Assembly (NCBI GenBank): GCA_964472095.1
Contig: CAYYIV010000001.1
Location: 1-64,000 of the forward strand
Length of the DNA stretch: 64,000 nucleotides
Origin: Pelagibius sp964472095
Lineage (GTDB): Bacteria > Pseudomonadota > Alphaproteobacteria > Kiloniellales > Kiloniellaceae
Reading direction: 5' to 3'
Positions 8,402-16,766 of the stretch are shown here, one piece after another. Below the pieces are notes generated by a model. It worked only from the letters and a program-made list of their open reading frames with translations. It ran no database searches and had not been told where the DNA came from. The position numbers and the translations under genes are program-made. The number at the start of each line of letters is the position of its first letter. Within the stretch, counting starts at the first letter, position 1.

Positions 8402-8764
8402 ATGACTGCGACACTCTACGGCGGCATCGACATCGCCCTGAAGGTGCCGCCGCATCAGTACGAGGCGACGCTGGCGTTCTACCGCGACGTGGTGGGCCTG
8501 AAGACCATCGAGGACAAGGCGCCCGCCGTCGGCTTCGAGCTCGGCCCCAACCGGCTGTGGATCGACCCGGCGCCGGCCCTGAGTCAGGCCGAGATCTGGC
8601 TCGAGCTGTTCAGCGACGACTTCCCACGTGCCGCCGAGCAACTGGCGCAGGCGGGCGTCGTGCGCTGCGACGCCATCGAGCCCCTGCCCGACGGCTTCCG
8701 CGGCGGCTGGTTCATCAGCCCCGCCGGCATCGTCCACATGGTGCGCGAGCCGGAGGCGTGGTGA
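8402..8764 (+). CDS. VOC (glyoxalase/bleomycin resistance) family protein
   Basis: 120 residues, ATG at 8402 after AAGGAGC. A single glyoxalase-like beta-alpha-beta-beta-beta unit pair is visible: FYRDVVGLKTIEDK, GFELGPNRLWID, EIWLELFSDDF and the terminal GGWFISPAGIVHMVRE. VOC proteins form metal-binding dimers in dioxygenases, isomerases and resistance proteins; the exact role cannot be told. It follows the SRPBCC fragment by 38 bases; VOC and SRPBCC genes of this kind are often neighbours. Confidence 0.85.
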   Translation: MTATLYGGIDIALKVPPHQYEATLAFYRDVVGLKTIEDKAPAVGFELGPNRLWIDPAPALSQAEIWLELFSDDFPRAAEQLAQAGVVRCDAIEPLPDGFRGGWFISPAGIVHMVREPEAW

Positions 8765-8797
8765 GAGGCGCCGCGCGCGCTACCTTCTTGCGCGTCG

Positions 8798-9295
8798 CTA
8801 GGGCTCGCCGAAGGCAAGTGCAAGCAGGTCGCCGCGCAAGGCGTCGGCATCGCTGCCGAGCAGCAGCGTGCTGAGCGACTCGTGAACGCTGCGCCAGACC
8901 GTCAACGCCTGTGCCAGCAAGATGAAGCCGGCTGTCGTCAATTCCAGACAGTACCCGCATTCCTCCGACGGATCGGGCACGACGATCAGCAGCCCGCGGC
9001 GCTCCAGCGGCGCCAGTGCCGCCGCCAGAGCGGCGGGCTCCATCACCAGGAGCTGTTCCACGTCGACCGCACGCGGCGGCTGCGGCCGGCCCAGCGTGAC
9101 CAGCAGCGCATAGTCGCGGCTGGTCAGACCGAGGGGTTTCAGCGCCGTGTCGAAGCGTTGCGCGACGGCCCTTGCCGCTGCCAGCAAATGCAGGCAGAGG
9201 CAACGGTCGCGAACCTCATAGGCCGTCGCGAACAGCCAGTCGTCAGTCAAGCACGTGGCCGTCGGTGCCTTCGGACGTGCGGGCGCACCCACCAT
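8798..9295 (-). CDS. MarR family transcriptional regulator
   Basis: 165 residues with the winged-helix MarR layout: a dimerising N-terminal helix (RCLCLHLLAAARAVAQRFD), the LTSRDYALLVTLGR helix, and the wing region LERRGLLIVVPDPSEE. Five cysteines are present (C15, C32, C34, and a CGYC pair near residue 118), which would suit redox or metal sensing, though this is inference. The ATG overlaps the stop of the upstream mipA-type gene as TGATG, so the two proteins are probably made together by termination-reinitiation. Confidence 0.82.
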   Translation of the reverse strand: MVGAPARPKAPTATCLTDDWLFATAYEVRDRCLCLHLLAAARAVAQRFDTALKPLGLTSRDYALLVTLGRPQPPRAVDVEQLLVMEPAALAAALAPLERRGLLIVVPDPSEECGYCLELTTAGFILLAQALTVWRSVHESLSTLLLGSDADALRGDLLALAFGEP

Positions 9296-10155
9296 CAGAA
9301 GCGATACATGGCGGCGAGACCGACTATGCCCTGTCCGGCGCTCCCCTCGTCATCGACGATCGGGCTGTCCGCTGCATCGCCGACGAGCCGGGTGTAGCCT
9401 GCGAATCCCATGATCCCCCAATGCTCGGTCAGCTGATAGCCCGCCTCGAGCGAGATGCCGATATCCTTAAGGCCGCCATCGGGATCGTAAGGCGAAAGCC
9501 CGCTGCGCAGCGCATCAGCGCCGTCGATGCCGAAGTAGGTATCGGCGTAATCGCCATCGGCAAAAGTCGCCGAGATGCCGAGGCCGAGACGCAGGCGTTC
9601 CAAAGGCGAGAAGCTATAGGTCGGGCCGAGCGACACCGTGGTTCCCTTGCCGTCGTTGCTGGTGCCGGTCTTCACGTCCACCCCGAAGGCCAGCTCGTCG
9701 CTCGGATGCACCAACTCGTACAGCGACACTTTGATGAAGGCTCCGACCTCGACCGTATCGTCGATATCGCGCAGGGCGTCGACGCGATCGTTCTTCACGT
9801 CGTCCCGACCGCCCCGCAGCCCGACGATCGGGCCGAACTCCCACCGCGACAGGGGCGAGACGTTGGCGCGCAGCTCCAGCCCCTGGATCTCGAGGTAATA
9901 GGAACCGTAGCCGAGCTGGGCTCCGATCAGCGGCGCCGCCTGGTAGTCTTTCGAGCCCTCGTAGTCAGGGATCGCCACCGCCCCAAGAGCCACGTAGCCG
10001 CTCCATCCGCTGTCTTCCGCCATGGTGGGGGGCTCGCCTCGCGGCGCAGTCCCGGGGTCCTCCGCCCTTGCCGCGGTTCCCTGCGAAACGCCCACTGCCA
10101 GAGCCGCCGAGCACAACAGCACGGCACGCGACACAGTCGTACCTGACATCAACAA
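9295..10155 (-). CDS. MipA/OmpV family outer-membrane protein
   Basis: 286 residues. A signal peptide (about residues 8-31, ending TAARAED) precedes a beta-barrel of the MipA/OmpV family: SGYVALGAVAIPDYEGS, PLIGAQLGYGSYYLE, LGPTYSFSPLERLRLGLG, and a terminal aromatic in AAMYRF as expected for barrel insertion. MipA was first described as a scaffold for MltA and PBP1B in E. coli; other members are stress-linked porin-like proteins. It diverges from an OmpR/EnvZ-type pair and is coupled to marR, suggesting regulated expression under envelope or chemical stress. Confidence 0.88.
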   Translation of the reverse strand: MLMSGTTVSRAVLLCSAALAVGVSQGTAARAEDPGTAPRGEPPTMAEDSGWSGYVALGAVAIPDYEGSKDYQAAPLIGAQLGYGSYYLEIQGLELRANVSPLSRWEFGPIVGLRGGRDDVKNDRVDALRDIDDTVEVGAFIKVSLYELVHPSDELAFGVDVKTGTSNDGKGTTVSLGPTYSFSPLERLRLGLGISATFADGDYADTYFGIDGADALRSGLSPYDPDGGLKDIGISLEAGYQLTEHWGIMGFAGYTRLVGDAADSPIVDDEGSAGQGIVGLAAMYRF

Positions 10156-10273
10156 TCCCTCTTAGCTATATGTATACAGACATTGGTCGTAAGGCTCTCG
10201 CCCCGCTAGCCGACCGGGCGCGGCTCGATGAGCCGTATTGCGACGGACACTAGCGAAGCACCGGCGACTGGCG

Positions 10274-10310
10274 ATTTCGGGAGGGTTTCGATTTGTTACG
10301 AAATGTTTCG
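10274..10310 (+). promoter_or_regulatory. Phased direct repeats, candidate response-regulator box
   Basis: Hexamers ATTTCG (10274-10279), GTTTCG (10285-10290), GTTACG (10295-10300) and GTTTCG (10305-10310) repeat at 10-11 bp, one helical turn. OmpR/PhoB-family regulators bind tandem direct repeats with this spacing. The site lies in the gap between mipA and the response-regulator gene and could serve either promoter. Confidence 0.5.
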
Positions 10311-10407
10311 GCAGCCCGCTTGCCGCTGGATTCGCGCGGATTTTGCGCTAGGGTCGGCCTTGCCTCACCAGCAGGCGCCCCCGTTCCCGCCCCGAGACCA
10401 AGCCTGA

Positions 10408-11169
10408 ATGACGCAAGAAGAACCGACGCCGCAGATCCTGATCGTCGACGACGATCCGGAGATTCGCACGCGGCTCGGCAAGTTCCTGCGCGACCACGGC
10501 CTGGGCGTCAGCGAAGCGGGCAATGGCCAGGAAATGACAGCGGCCCTGCGCCGCAGTCAGCTCGACCTCGTCGTCCTCGATGTCATGATGCCCGGTGGCG
10601 ACGGCCTGACGCTGTGCCGGCAGCTGCGGGCGGACAGCACCGTCCCCATCATCCTGCTGACGGCATTGGGCGGCGATACCGACCGGATCGTCGGGCTGGA
10701 ACTGGGCGCCGACGACTATGTCACCAAACCGTTTAATCCGCGCGAGCTGCTGGCGCGCATTCGCGCCCTGATCCGGCGGTCGGGCATGGCTTCGACACTA
10801 CGCACGAAGCGCACCACACCGCCCATCCATCGCTTTTCAGGCTGGCAGCTGAATGTCAATCGCCGCTCCCTGCTTTCTCCGGCCGGGCACCTGGTCATCC
10901 TGACAAGCAGCGAATTCGATCTGCTGGCCGTCTTCGTCGAGCACCCCCAACGCACGCTGAGCCGCGAACAGCTGCTGGAGTGCCTGCACGGCCGCGCCGT
11001 CCATCAGTTCGATCGCAGCATCGACGTGCATATCAGCCGCCTGAGGCGAAAGATCGAACCCAACCCGGGCAATCCCACGCTGATCAAGACCATTCGCAAC
11101 GAAGGCTACTTCTTCACGCCTGTGGTCGAATTGGCCACCGATGCGGCAAACGAAGGGACTCGGGCATGA
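10408..11169 (+). CDS. OmpR family two-component response regulator
   Basis: 253 residues. The receiver domain holds the acidic pocket IVDDDPEIR, the phospho-acceptor D58 in VVLDVMMPGGDG, the conserved T in ILLTALG and K in DDYVTKPFNPRELLARI. After a short linker the winged-helix output domain runs through LTSSEFDLLAVF, RTLSREQLLE and SIDVHISRLRRKIEPNP. Its stop overlaps the kinase start as ATGA. Phased repeats upstream are a plausible autoregulatory site, and the divergent mipA gene a plausible target. Confidence 0.94.
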   Translation: MTQEEPTPQILIVDDDPEIRTRLGKFLRDHGLGVSEAGNGQEMTAALRRSQLDLVVLDVMMPGGDGLTLCRQLRADSTVPIILLTALGGDTDRIVGLELGADDYVTKPFNPRELLARIRALIRRSGMASTLRTKRTTPPIHRFSGWQLNVNRRSLLSPAGHLVILTSSEFDLLAVFVEHPQRTLSREQLLECLHGRAVHQFDRSIDVHISRLRRKIEPNPGNPTLIKTIRNEGYFFTPVVELATDAANEGTRA

Positions 11170-12617
11170 CCCCTCTGTGGTTTCCCAGGTTTGGCCTGGC
11201 CACGCGGCTCGCCATACAGATCATCTTCATATCGGTGACGACGCTTCTGGTGGACTGGGCGTCCCAGGCGATCATCCCCATGCCGGACATCATCTTAATG
11301 GATCGGGAATGGCTGGCAGCCGCCGTTCGCGATGCCTGGGACGAAGCCGAGCAGACCCCCGCCCCTCTGCGTGAGGCGGCGCTTGAAAAGCTGTCTTCGA
11401 GCGCGATGCTGGATTTCGAAATATCGGATCGCCCGCGCGCCGAAACTTCAGACAATCACTTCGAGAAGATTGCGTCACTGGAAAAGGTGCTGCGCCAACA
11501 CCTGCCCTCAGGCGTCCGCCTCCTTATCTCCGCCGAGCAACCTCCCTTCTTCGACTTCGACCGCTCACTGGACTCCGTTGCCGTGGTGGTGAGTAAAGTC
11601 CCGGTCCGGATGGTCGATGAGCAGGAAGATTACGGCAAGGGTGACGTGCTCATCACACCGCATTTGAGAATTCAAGCTGCGCTGTCCAACGGCACCTGGT
11701 TGAACGTACAGCAGAGCACCGACGGTTCCATTTTCCCGCGCCTTGCGCGGAATTTCGCAGCGCCGGCCTACTTCATCGTCATCATTCTGTTCATCTCGTT
11801 CCGGGCATCGCGGGTTCTGCTGAAACCGCTGCTGCAGCTCGCCGCTGCCGCGGAACGCCTGGGCCGGGAACGCAGCATCACACCGATACCCGAAATGCAC
11901 ATCCCGGAGTACAAGGCGATTGCCGACAGCTTCAACGAGATGCAGACGCGCCTGAAGCGCTTCATCGACGAGCGCACGCAGATGCTGGCCGCAATCTCGC
12001 ACGACCTGAACACGCCCCTGACACGCCTGCGCCTGCTCGCCGAGGACCTGAGCGACCGGCGTCAGCGCGAGCAGGTGCTGGCGGACATCGGCGAGATGGA
12101 GGTGATGATCCGGAGCTCTCTCGCCTTTGCGCGCGACGACTCCCGCCAGGAGCCATCGGTCTCCGTCGATATCGCTTCCCTGCTCATCAGCCTTTGCGAC
12201 ACCGTCAGCGATGCCGGACAGTCGGCCCGCTACAGGGGGTCGGACCACGCCTCCCTGTCGTGCCGGCCGAGCGCCATGCGCCGCGCCATCGCCAATCTCG
12301 TCGACAACGGCTGCAAGTACGGCGGACAGGTGGTGGTCGATCTGGAGGTCGTCGACAAAGCCGTCGAAATCCGAATCACGGACCAGGGGCCCGGCATCCC
12401 GGAACAGGATCGGGAAAAGGCCTTCGCACCCTTTCAGCGGCTGGAAACGTCGCGCAACCGGCAGACGGGCGGCACCGGGCTGGGGCTGCCGATCGCCCGG
12501 GACATCATCCGCAGCCACGGCGGTGACATAGCGCTGCAGAACGGCCGTGAGGGAGGTCTGACCGTCACCGTGCGGCTACCGCGGCCGGAACAGCCCGCCC
12601 TGCGGCGAACGGCTTGA
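11166..12617 (+). CDS. EnvZ-type membrane sensor histidine kinase
   Basis: 483 residues from the ATG overlapping the regulator stop. Two membrane segments (about residues 12-32 and 200-219) bracket a periplasmic sensor loop of about 165 residues with no domain I recognise. HAMP follows, then HisKA with H279 in AAISHDLNTPLTRLRLL, and HATPase_c with the N box NLVDNGCKYGG, DQGPGIP, and GTGLGLPIA. It should phosphorylate the adjacent OmpR-type regulator. It ends 25 bases before the convergent ferredoxin gene. Confidence 0.94.
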   Translation: MTPLWFPRFGLATRLAIQIIFISVTTLLVDWASQAIIPMPDIILMDREWLAAAVRDAWDEAEQTPAPLREAALEKLSSSAMLDFEISDRPRAETSDNHFEKIASLEKVLRQHLPSGVRLLISAEQPPFFDFDRSLDSVAVVVSKVPVRMVDEQEDYGKGDVLITPHLRIQAALSNGTWLNVQQSTDGSIFPRLARNFAAPAYFIVIILFISFRASRVLLKPLLQLAAAAERLGRERSITPIPEMHIPEYKAIADSFNEMQTRLKRFIDERTQMLAAISHDLNTPLTRLRLLAEDLSDRRQREQVLADIGEMEVMIRSSLAFARDDSRQEPSVSVDIASLLISLCDTVSDAGQSARYRGSDHASLSCRPSAMRRAIANLVDNGCKYGGQVVVDLEVVDKAVEIRITDQGPGIPEQDREKAFAPFQRLETSRNRQTGGTGLGLPIARDIIRSHGGDIALQNGREGGLTVTVRLPRPEQPALRRTA

Positions 12618-12642
12618 GAGACAGGAGGGAGGATGCCGGGCC

Positions 12643-12972
12643 TCAGCCCAGCATGTTGTTCACTTCCTTGGGCAGCGCGACGACGAGGCCGTCGAGCTCC
12701 TCGGTCATGACGATCTGGCAGCCGAGGCGCGAGGTCGGCTTGAGGCCGAAGGCGAGGTCGAGCATGTCCTCCTCGTCCTCGGAGGGCTCGCCCAGCTTGC
12801 CGTACCAGATCTCGTCGACGATGACGTGGCAGGTGGCGCAGGCCAGCGATCCCTCGCAGGCGCCCTCGATATCGACATCGAAGCGATGCGCGATCTCCAT
12901 CACCGAGAGGCCGATGGGGGCCTCCACCTCCTTGCGCTTCCCGTCCTTCTCGATGAACGTCAACTTCGGCAT
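12643..12972 (-). CDS. fdx: [2Fe-2S] ferredoxin, ISC/adrenodoxin type
   Basis: 109 residues. The four cluster ligands are C39, C45, C48 (in ACEGSLACATCH) and C85 (in RLGCQ), the adrenodoxin-type spacing used by ISC ferredoxins; the acidic stretch GEPSEDEEDMLD is the usual docking helix. In ISC pathways this protein supplies electrons for cluster assembly. It is the last gene of the cysE-iscR-desulfurase operon, 47 bases after the second desulfurase. The hscBA genes that usually precede fdx are not here. Confidence 0.93.
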   Translation of the reverse strand: MPKLTFIEKDGKRKEVEAPIGLSVMEIAHRFDVDIEGACEGSLACATCHVIVDEIWYGKLGEPSEDEEDMLDLAFGLKPTSRLGCQIVMTEELDGLVVALPKEVNNMLG

Positions 12973-13019
12973 AAAGTCCTGCTCCCAACTCGTCTTCTGA
13001 CCACTACCCGCAATCCCTG

Positions 13020-14219
13020 CTACTCGGCTGCGGCGCTGCCCTCGCGGCGCAGCCGCGTCACCTGGGTCGCCAGTTCCTCGATCGCCGCGTCGATCTCCGC
13101 CTCGGTGTTGAAGCGACCGATGGCGAGGCGGATCGAGCTGCGCGCCCGGTCATCGGCCAGGCCGAGGGCCCGCAGCACGTAGGACGGCTCCACCGCCGTC
13201 GAGGTGCAGGCCGAGCCCGAAGATACGGCCAGCCCCGACATGGCCCGCATCAGGGCCTCAGCATCCACCCCTTCGAAGGCGAGATTGAGATTGCCGCCCA
13301 CCCGCTGCGTCTCGTGACCGTTCAGGGCGACCCCGGAAAGGCGCTTTCTAATGCCTTCCAGCAGCCGGGTCTTCAAGGCCGAAATGCGCGCGGTCTCGGC
13401 CGCCATCTCCGCCCCGGCGATCTCCGCCGCCGCCCCGAGGCCGACGCAGAGCGGGGTCGGCAGGGTGCCCGAGCGCAGGCCGCGCTCCTGCCCGCCGCCG
13501 TCGATCAGCGGCTCCAGGCGCACCCGCGGCCGGCGGCGCACGTAGAGCGCGCCGATGCCCTTGGGGCCATAGAACTTGTGGCCGGAAATGCTCAGCAGGT
13601 CGATCCCCAGCGCAGCCACGTCCATGGGTATCTTGCCCAGCGCCTGGGCGGCATCGCTGTGGAAGTAGGCGCCCTTGGCGCGGCAGATCGCGGAGATCTC
13701 CGCCACCGGCTGGATGACACCGATCTCGTTGTTCACCGCCATGACGGAGACCACGGCGGTCTCCTCATCCACCGTCGCCGCCAGCAGGTCTAGATCGACC
13801 AGGCCGTCGGGCTGCACCGGCAGGATCGAGATGCGGAAACCCTCGCGCTCGAGCTGGAGGGCGCTTTCCAGCACGCACTTGTGCTCGCTCGCCAGGGTGA
13901 CGACATGGGGCCGGCGCTCGCGATGGAACCGCGCCGCACCCTTGATCGCCAGATTGTTGGACTCCGTGGCGCCGGAGGTGAAAACGATCTCACGCGGGCT
14001 GGCGCCGATCAGCTGGGCGAGCTGTTCGCGGGCCTGCTCCACCGCCTCCTCCGCGTCCCAGCCGAAGGCGTGGGCGGTCGAGTGGGGATTGCCGAAGCGC
14101 TCGGTAAAGAACGGCAGCATGGCCTCCACCACGCGCGGATCGGTCGGCGTCGTTGCCTGGTTGTCCAGGTAGATGCCCGGCGGCCGGCGGTTTGCCCTGC
14201 TGCGATCGTTCTTGGCCAT
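13020..14219 (-). CDS. Cysteine desulfurase, IscS-like
   Basis: 399 residues from the ATG at 14219 (MAKNDRSR); a longer frame would overlap the preceding desulfurase and is not credited. It is a PLP enzyme that strips sulfur from cysteine to form a persulfide. IYLDNQATTP opens the fold, SGHKFYGPKGIG carries the PLP lysine, and SSGSACTS carries the active-site cysteine on the long loop typical of the IscS class. It follows the first desulfurase by 4 bases. It likely feeds Fe-S assembly and tRNA thiolation by MnmA. Confidence 0.92.
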   Translation of the reverse strand: MAKNDRSRANRRPPGIYLDNQATTPTDPRVVEAMLPFFTERFGNPHSTAHAFGWDAEEAVEQAREQLAQLIGASPREIVFTSGATESNNLAIKGAARFHRERRPHVVTLASEHKCVLESALQLEREGFRISILPVQPDGLVDLDLLAATVDEETAVVSVMAVNNEIGVIQPVAEISAICRAKGAYFHSDAAQALGKIPMDVAALGIDLLSISGHKFYGPKGIGALYVRRRPRVRLEPLIDGGGQERGLRSGTLPTPLCVGLGAAAEIAGAEMAAETARISALKTRLLEGIRKRLSGVALNGHETQRVGGNLNLAFEGVDAEALMRAMSGLAVSSGSACTSTAVEPSYVLRALGLADDRARSSIRLAIGRFNTEAEIDAAIEELATQVTRLRREGSAAAE

Positions 14220-14223
14220 CTGC

Positions 14224-15324
14224 CTAGGCCGCCTTGCTGCGGCGGTAGAGATCGCCCCAGATCGCCAGCAGGCAGTCGATGTCGGCGGCGCTGCTGGCCC
14301 AGCCGAGCGAGACACGGATCGCCGAGCCCGCTTCCAGGTCGCTGGCGCCCATGGCGGTCAGCACGTGGGAGGGTTGCACCTTGCCGGAGGAACAGGCGGC
14401 GCCGGAGCTGACCGCCACGCCGGCGAGGTCGAGCGCCATGAGCTGCGTCTCCGCCGGCAGGCCGGCCAGCGCCACGCAGGCGGTGTTGGGCAGGCGCGGC
14501 GCGGCGGCGCCGAAGACTTTAACTTCCGGCGCCAACATCCTGATATGGCTTTCAAAATAGTCCCGCAGCTCGCCCAGTTTCTCAAATGCGGGCAGATCTT
14601 CAAGTGCCGTCTTAGCAGCAGCGCCGAAGCCGGCGATACCCGGCAGGTTTTCCGTGCCGGCGCGGCGACGGCGCTCCTGCCCGCCACCGAGCAGTTGCGG
14701 GCGCAAGGGGAGATCAGGCCGCGCCAGCAGCGCGCCGACACCCGGCGGGCCGCCCAGCTTGTGCGCCGAAAGGGTCAGCAGATCGACGTCCAAATCCCGC
14801 AGGTCGATGGGTATCTTCCCACCCGCCTGCACAGCATCACAGTGAACCCAGGCGCCGGCCGCGCGGGCGAGCGCCACCACCTCGCCGATCGGCTGGATCA
14901 CGCCGGTCTCGTTGTTGGCCAGCATGACCGAGACCAGCGTGCCCTTCGGTGCGGCGTCCAGTGCCGCCGCCAGGGCGTCGAGGGCGACCACGCCCTCGGC
15001 GGTGAGCGGGACGCGCTGCGCTTCGGGGGCAGCCTGTCGCACCGAATCATGCTCGCCGGCCGAGATGAGGATGCGGGTGGCCGGCAGGCCGTGCAGCGCC
15101 AGGTTGTTGGCCTCGGTGCCGCCGGAGGTGAAGATGACCCAGGCGGGATCGGCACCTGCCAGCGCCGCCACCTGCGCGCGCGCCTCCTCTATCAAGCGCC
15201 GTGCGCGGCGGCCCGGCCCGTGCACCGACGAGGCGTTGCCCGGTTCGGCCAGAGCCGCGGTCATCGCCGCCAGGACTTCGGGCCGGACCGGTGCGGTGGC
15301 GTTATAGTCGAGGTAGACGGTCAT
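14224..15324 (-). CDS. Cysteine desulfurase family protein, NifS-like
   Basis: 366 residues, shorter than the following IscS-like enzyme. VYLDYNATAPVRPEV opens the fold, LSAHKLGGPPGVGALL carries the PLP lysine, and SSGAACSSGKVQPSHVL the catalytic cysteine loop. It starts 26 bases after iscR. Tandem desulfurases of this kind directly behind iscR are known from some alphaproteobacterial isc clusters; why two are kept is not clear. One may supply a dedicated acceptor. Confidence 0.92.
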   Translation of the reverse strand: MTVYLDYNATAPVRPEVLAAMTAALAEPGNASSVHGPGRRARRLIEEARAQVAALAGADPAWVIFTSGGTEANNLALHGLPATRILISAGEHDSVRQAAPEAQRVPLTAEGVVALDALAAALDAAPKGTLVSVMLANNETGVIQPIGEVVALARAAGAWVHCDAVQAGGKIPIDLRDLDVDLLTLSAHKLGGPPGVGALLARPDLPLRPQLLGGGQERRRRAGTENLPGIAGFGAAAKTALEDLPAFEKLGELRDYFESHIRMLAPEVKVFGAAAPRLPNTACVALAGLPAETQLMALDLAGVAVSSGAACSSGKVQPSHVLTAMGASDLEAGSAIRVSLGWASSAADIDCLLAIWGDLYRRSKAA

Positions 15325-15350
15325 CGGGAATGCAGCGGCGCCGCCACGGG

Positions 15351-15842
15351 CTAGCCGGCGGCTCGGCCGGGACTGGCGGCCTCGCCTTCGCCCCTGTCGC
15401 GCGCCTTGGGGCCGAGACCGCTGGTGCCGAGCACGCGGCGCGAGATCACGTCGGCGACGGTCACCGAGCTGAGGTAGAGGTAGATCTGGTTACCCAGTTC
15501 CTCCCAGAGATCGTGGGTCTGGCAGCGGCTCTGGTTGCCGCGGCAACCGAAGGGCTGACCCGGCGTGCAGCGGGTGGCGCGGATCGGTTCGTCGACCGCG
15601 AGGATGATGTCGGAGATACGGGTCTCGTTCGGGGCATGCGCCAGCAGGTAGCCGCCGCCGGGCCCGCGCACGGAGCGCACCAGGCCGCCGCGCCGGAGCT
15701 TGGCGAAGAGCTGCTCCAGGTAGGAGAGCGAAATCTCCTGGCGCTCGGCGATGTCGGCCAGCGCAACCGGCCGGCCTTCGACATGCCCGGCAAGGTCGCA
15801 CAGCGCCATCACGGCGTAGCGGCCCTTGGTACTCAGCTTCAC
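15351..15842 (-). CDS. iscR: Rrf2 family regulator, IscR-like
   Basis: 163 residues. The winged helix runs through MKLSTKGRYAVMALCDLA and LSYLEQLFAKLRRGGLV, with the Rrf2 wing signature RGPGGGYLLA. Three cysteines (C92, C100, C107) and H110 match the [2Fe-2S] ligand set of IscR, with slightly wider cysteine spacing than in E. coli. A tail of about 25 residues after RVLGTSG is low in complexity. It should sense cluster status and repress its own operon through the operator before cysE. It sits second in the operon, 18 bases after cysE. Confidence 0.9.
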   Translation of the reverse strand: MKLSTKGRYAVMALCDLAGHVEGRPVALADIAERQEISLSYLEQLFAKLRRGGLVRSVRGPGGGYLLAHAPNETRISDIILAVDEPIRATRCTPGQPFGCRGNQSRCQTHDLWEELGNQIYLYLSSVTVADVISRRVLGTSGLGPKARDRGEGEAASPGRAAG

Positions 15843-15860
15843 CCGACTAACTCCCTTGCT

Positions 15861-16640
15861 TCAACACTTGCCCTCGGCCTGCTCGGCCTTGGCAGCATCG
15901 CGCTCGTCACCCTCGACCGGCAGCCCGTTGCCGCTGGCGCTCTCACCCCCACGCGATTCCAACTCATTCACTCTTGCGCGCAGGCTCTGCACCTCGTCGA
16001 GCAGTCCGTCGAGAGCCCGCGCCACGGGGTCGGGAATGTTGCCGGTCGGCGTGCCATAGGCGACGAAGGGCGCCGCCGAGGTTTCGGAGGTCCGGCTGGT
16101 CTGCACGGCGCGGCCTGGAATGCCGACGATGGTGGCACCTTCCGGCACCTCCTTGGTGACCACGGCGTTGGCCCCGATACGGGCGCAACGCCCGACTGTA
16201 AAGGGGCCAAGAATCTGGGCGCCGGAGCCGACGATGACGTTGTCCTTCAGGGTCGGATGGCGCTTCACGTTGCGCTGGCTGTCGCTGTCGACGCTGGGCG
16301 AGGTGCCGCCCAGGGTGACGCCCTGGTAGAGCGTGACGTCGTCGCCGATTTCAGCAGTTTCGCCGATCACCACGCCCATGCCATGGTCGATGAAGAAGCG
16401 CCGGCCGATGGTGGCGCCGGGATGAATCTCGATGCCGGTCAGCAACCGGCCGACGGCGGAGATCCAGCGGCCCAGCAGATACCAGCGCCGCCGCCAGCAG
16501 CCGCTGGCGAGGCGATAGAGCATAATCGCCTGGAAACCGGGGTAGCAAAGGACTACCTCTAGGCGGGAGCGCGCTGCCGGGTCGCGCTGCATGGTGGCAT
16601 CGATTTCGGCCCGTAGAGACTTGAACATCGCTTCGCCCAT
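15861..16640 (-). CDS. cysE: Serine O-acetyltransferase
   Basis: 259 residues if started at the ATG at 16640; the ATG at 16628 (MFKSLRAE) is an equally good choice. An in-frame start at 16766 would overlap the promoter and is not credited. N-terminal helices (DPAARSRLEVVLCYPGFQAI) precede the left-handed beta-helix with hexapeptides (GATIGRRFFIDHGMGVVIGETAEIGDDVTLYQGVT). It makes O-acetylserine, the precursor for cysteine, so the operon couples cysteine supply to desulfurases. The C-terminal about 60 residues after VGIPGR form a charged extension. Confidence 0.92.
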   Translation of the reverse strand: MGEAMFKSLRAEIDATMQRDPAARSRLEVVLCYPGFQAIMLYRLASGCWRRRWYLLGRWISAVGRLLTGIEIHPGATIGRRFFIDHGMGVVIGETAEIGDDVTLYQGVTLGGTSPSVDSDSQRNVKRHPTLKDNVIVGSGAQILGPFTVGRCARIGANAVVTKEVPEGATIVGIPGRAVQTSRTSETSAAPFVAYGTPTGNIPDPVARALDGLLDEVQSLRARVNELESRGGESASGNGLPVEGDERDAAKAEQAEGKC

Positions 16641-16737
16641 CGTGCTATTATCGCCGCCTTTTGTCGCCACCACTGACAAGCGGGGGCATCTCCCGCGCAG
16701 ACCTTGCGCTGATGGGACCAGCAGCTGTAACGAATGA

Positions 16738-16766
16738 GATATAGTAAGCCTGAGTAAATTGGTCAA
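16738..16766 (-). promoter_or_regulatory. Promoter with Rrf2/IscR-type operator for the cysE-iscR operon
   Basis: On the minus strand TTGACC (16766-16761) and TATATC (16743-16738) are spaced by 17 bases, as for a housekeeping promoter. Overlapping the -35, the sequence TGAGTAAATTGGTCA (16751-16765) has the TGA-N9-TCA form reported for RirA/IscR-type operators in alphaproteobacteria. The position suits repression by the IscR-like protein of this operon. The rest of the 336-bp gap to the divergent hydrolase holds nothing else I can name. Confidence 0.6.
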
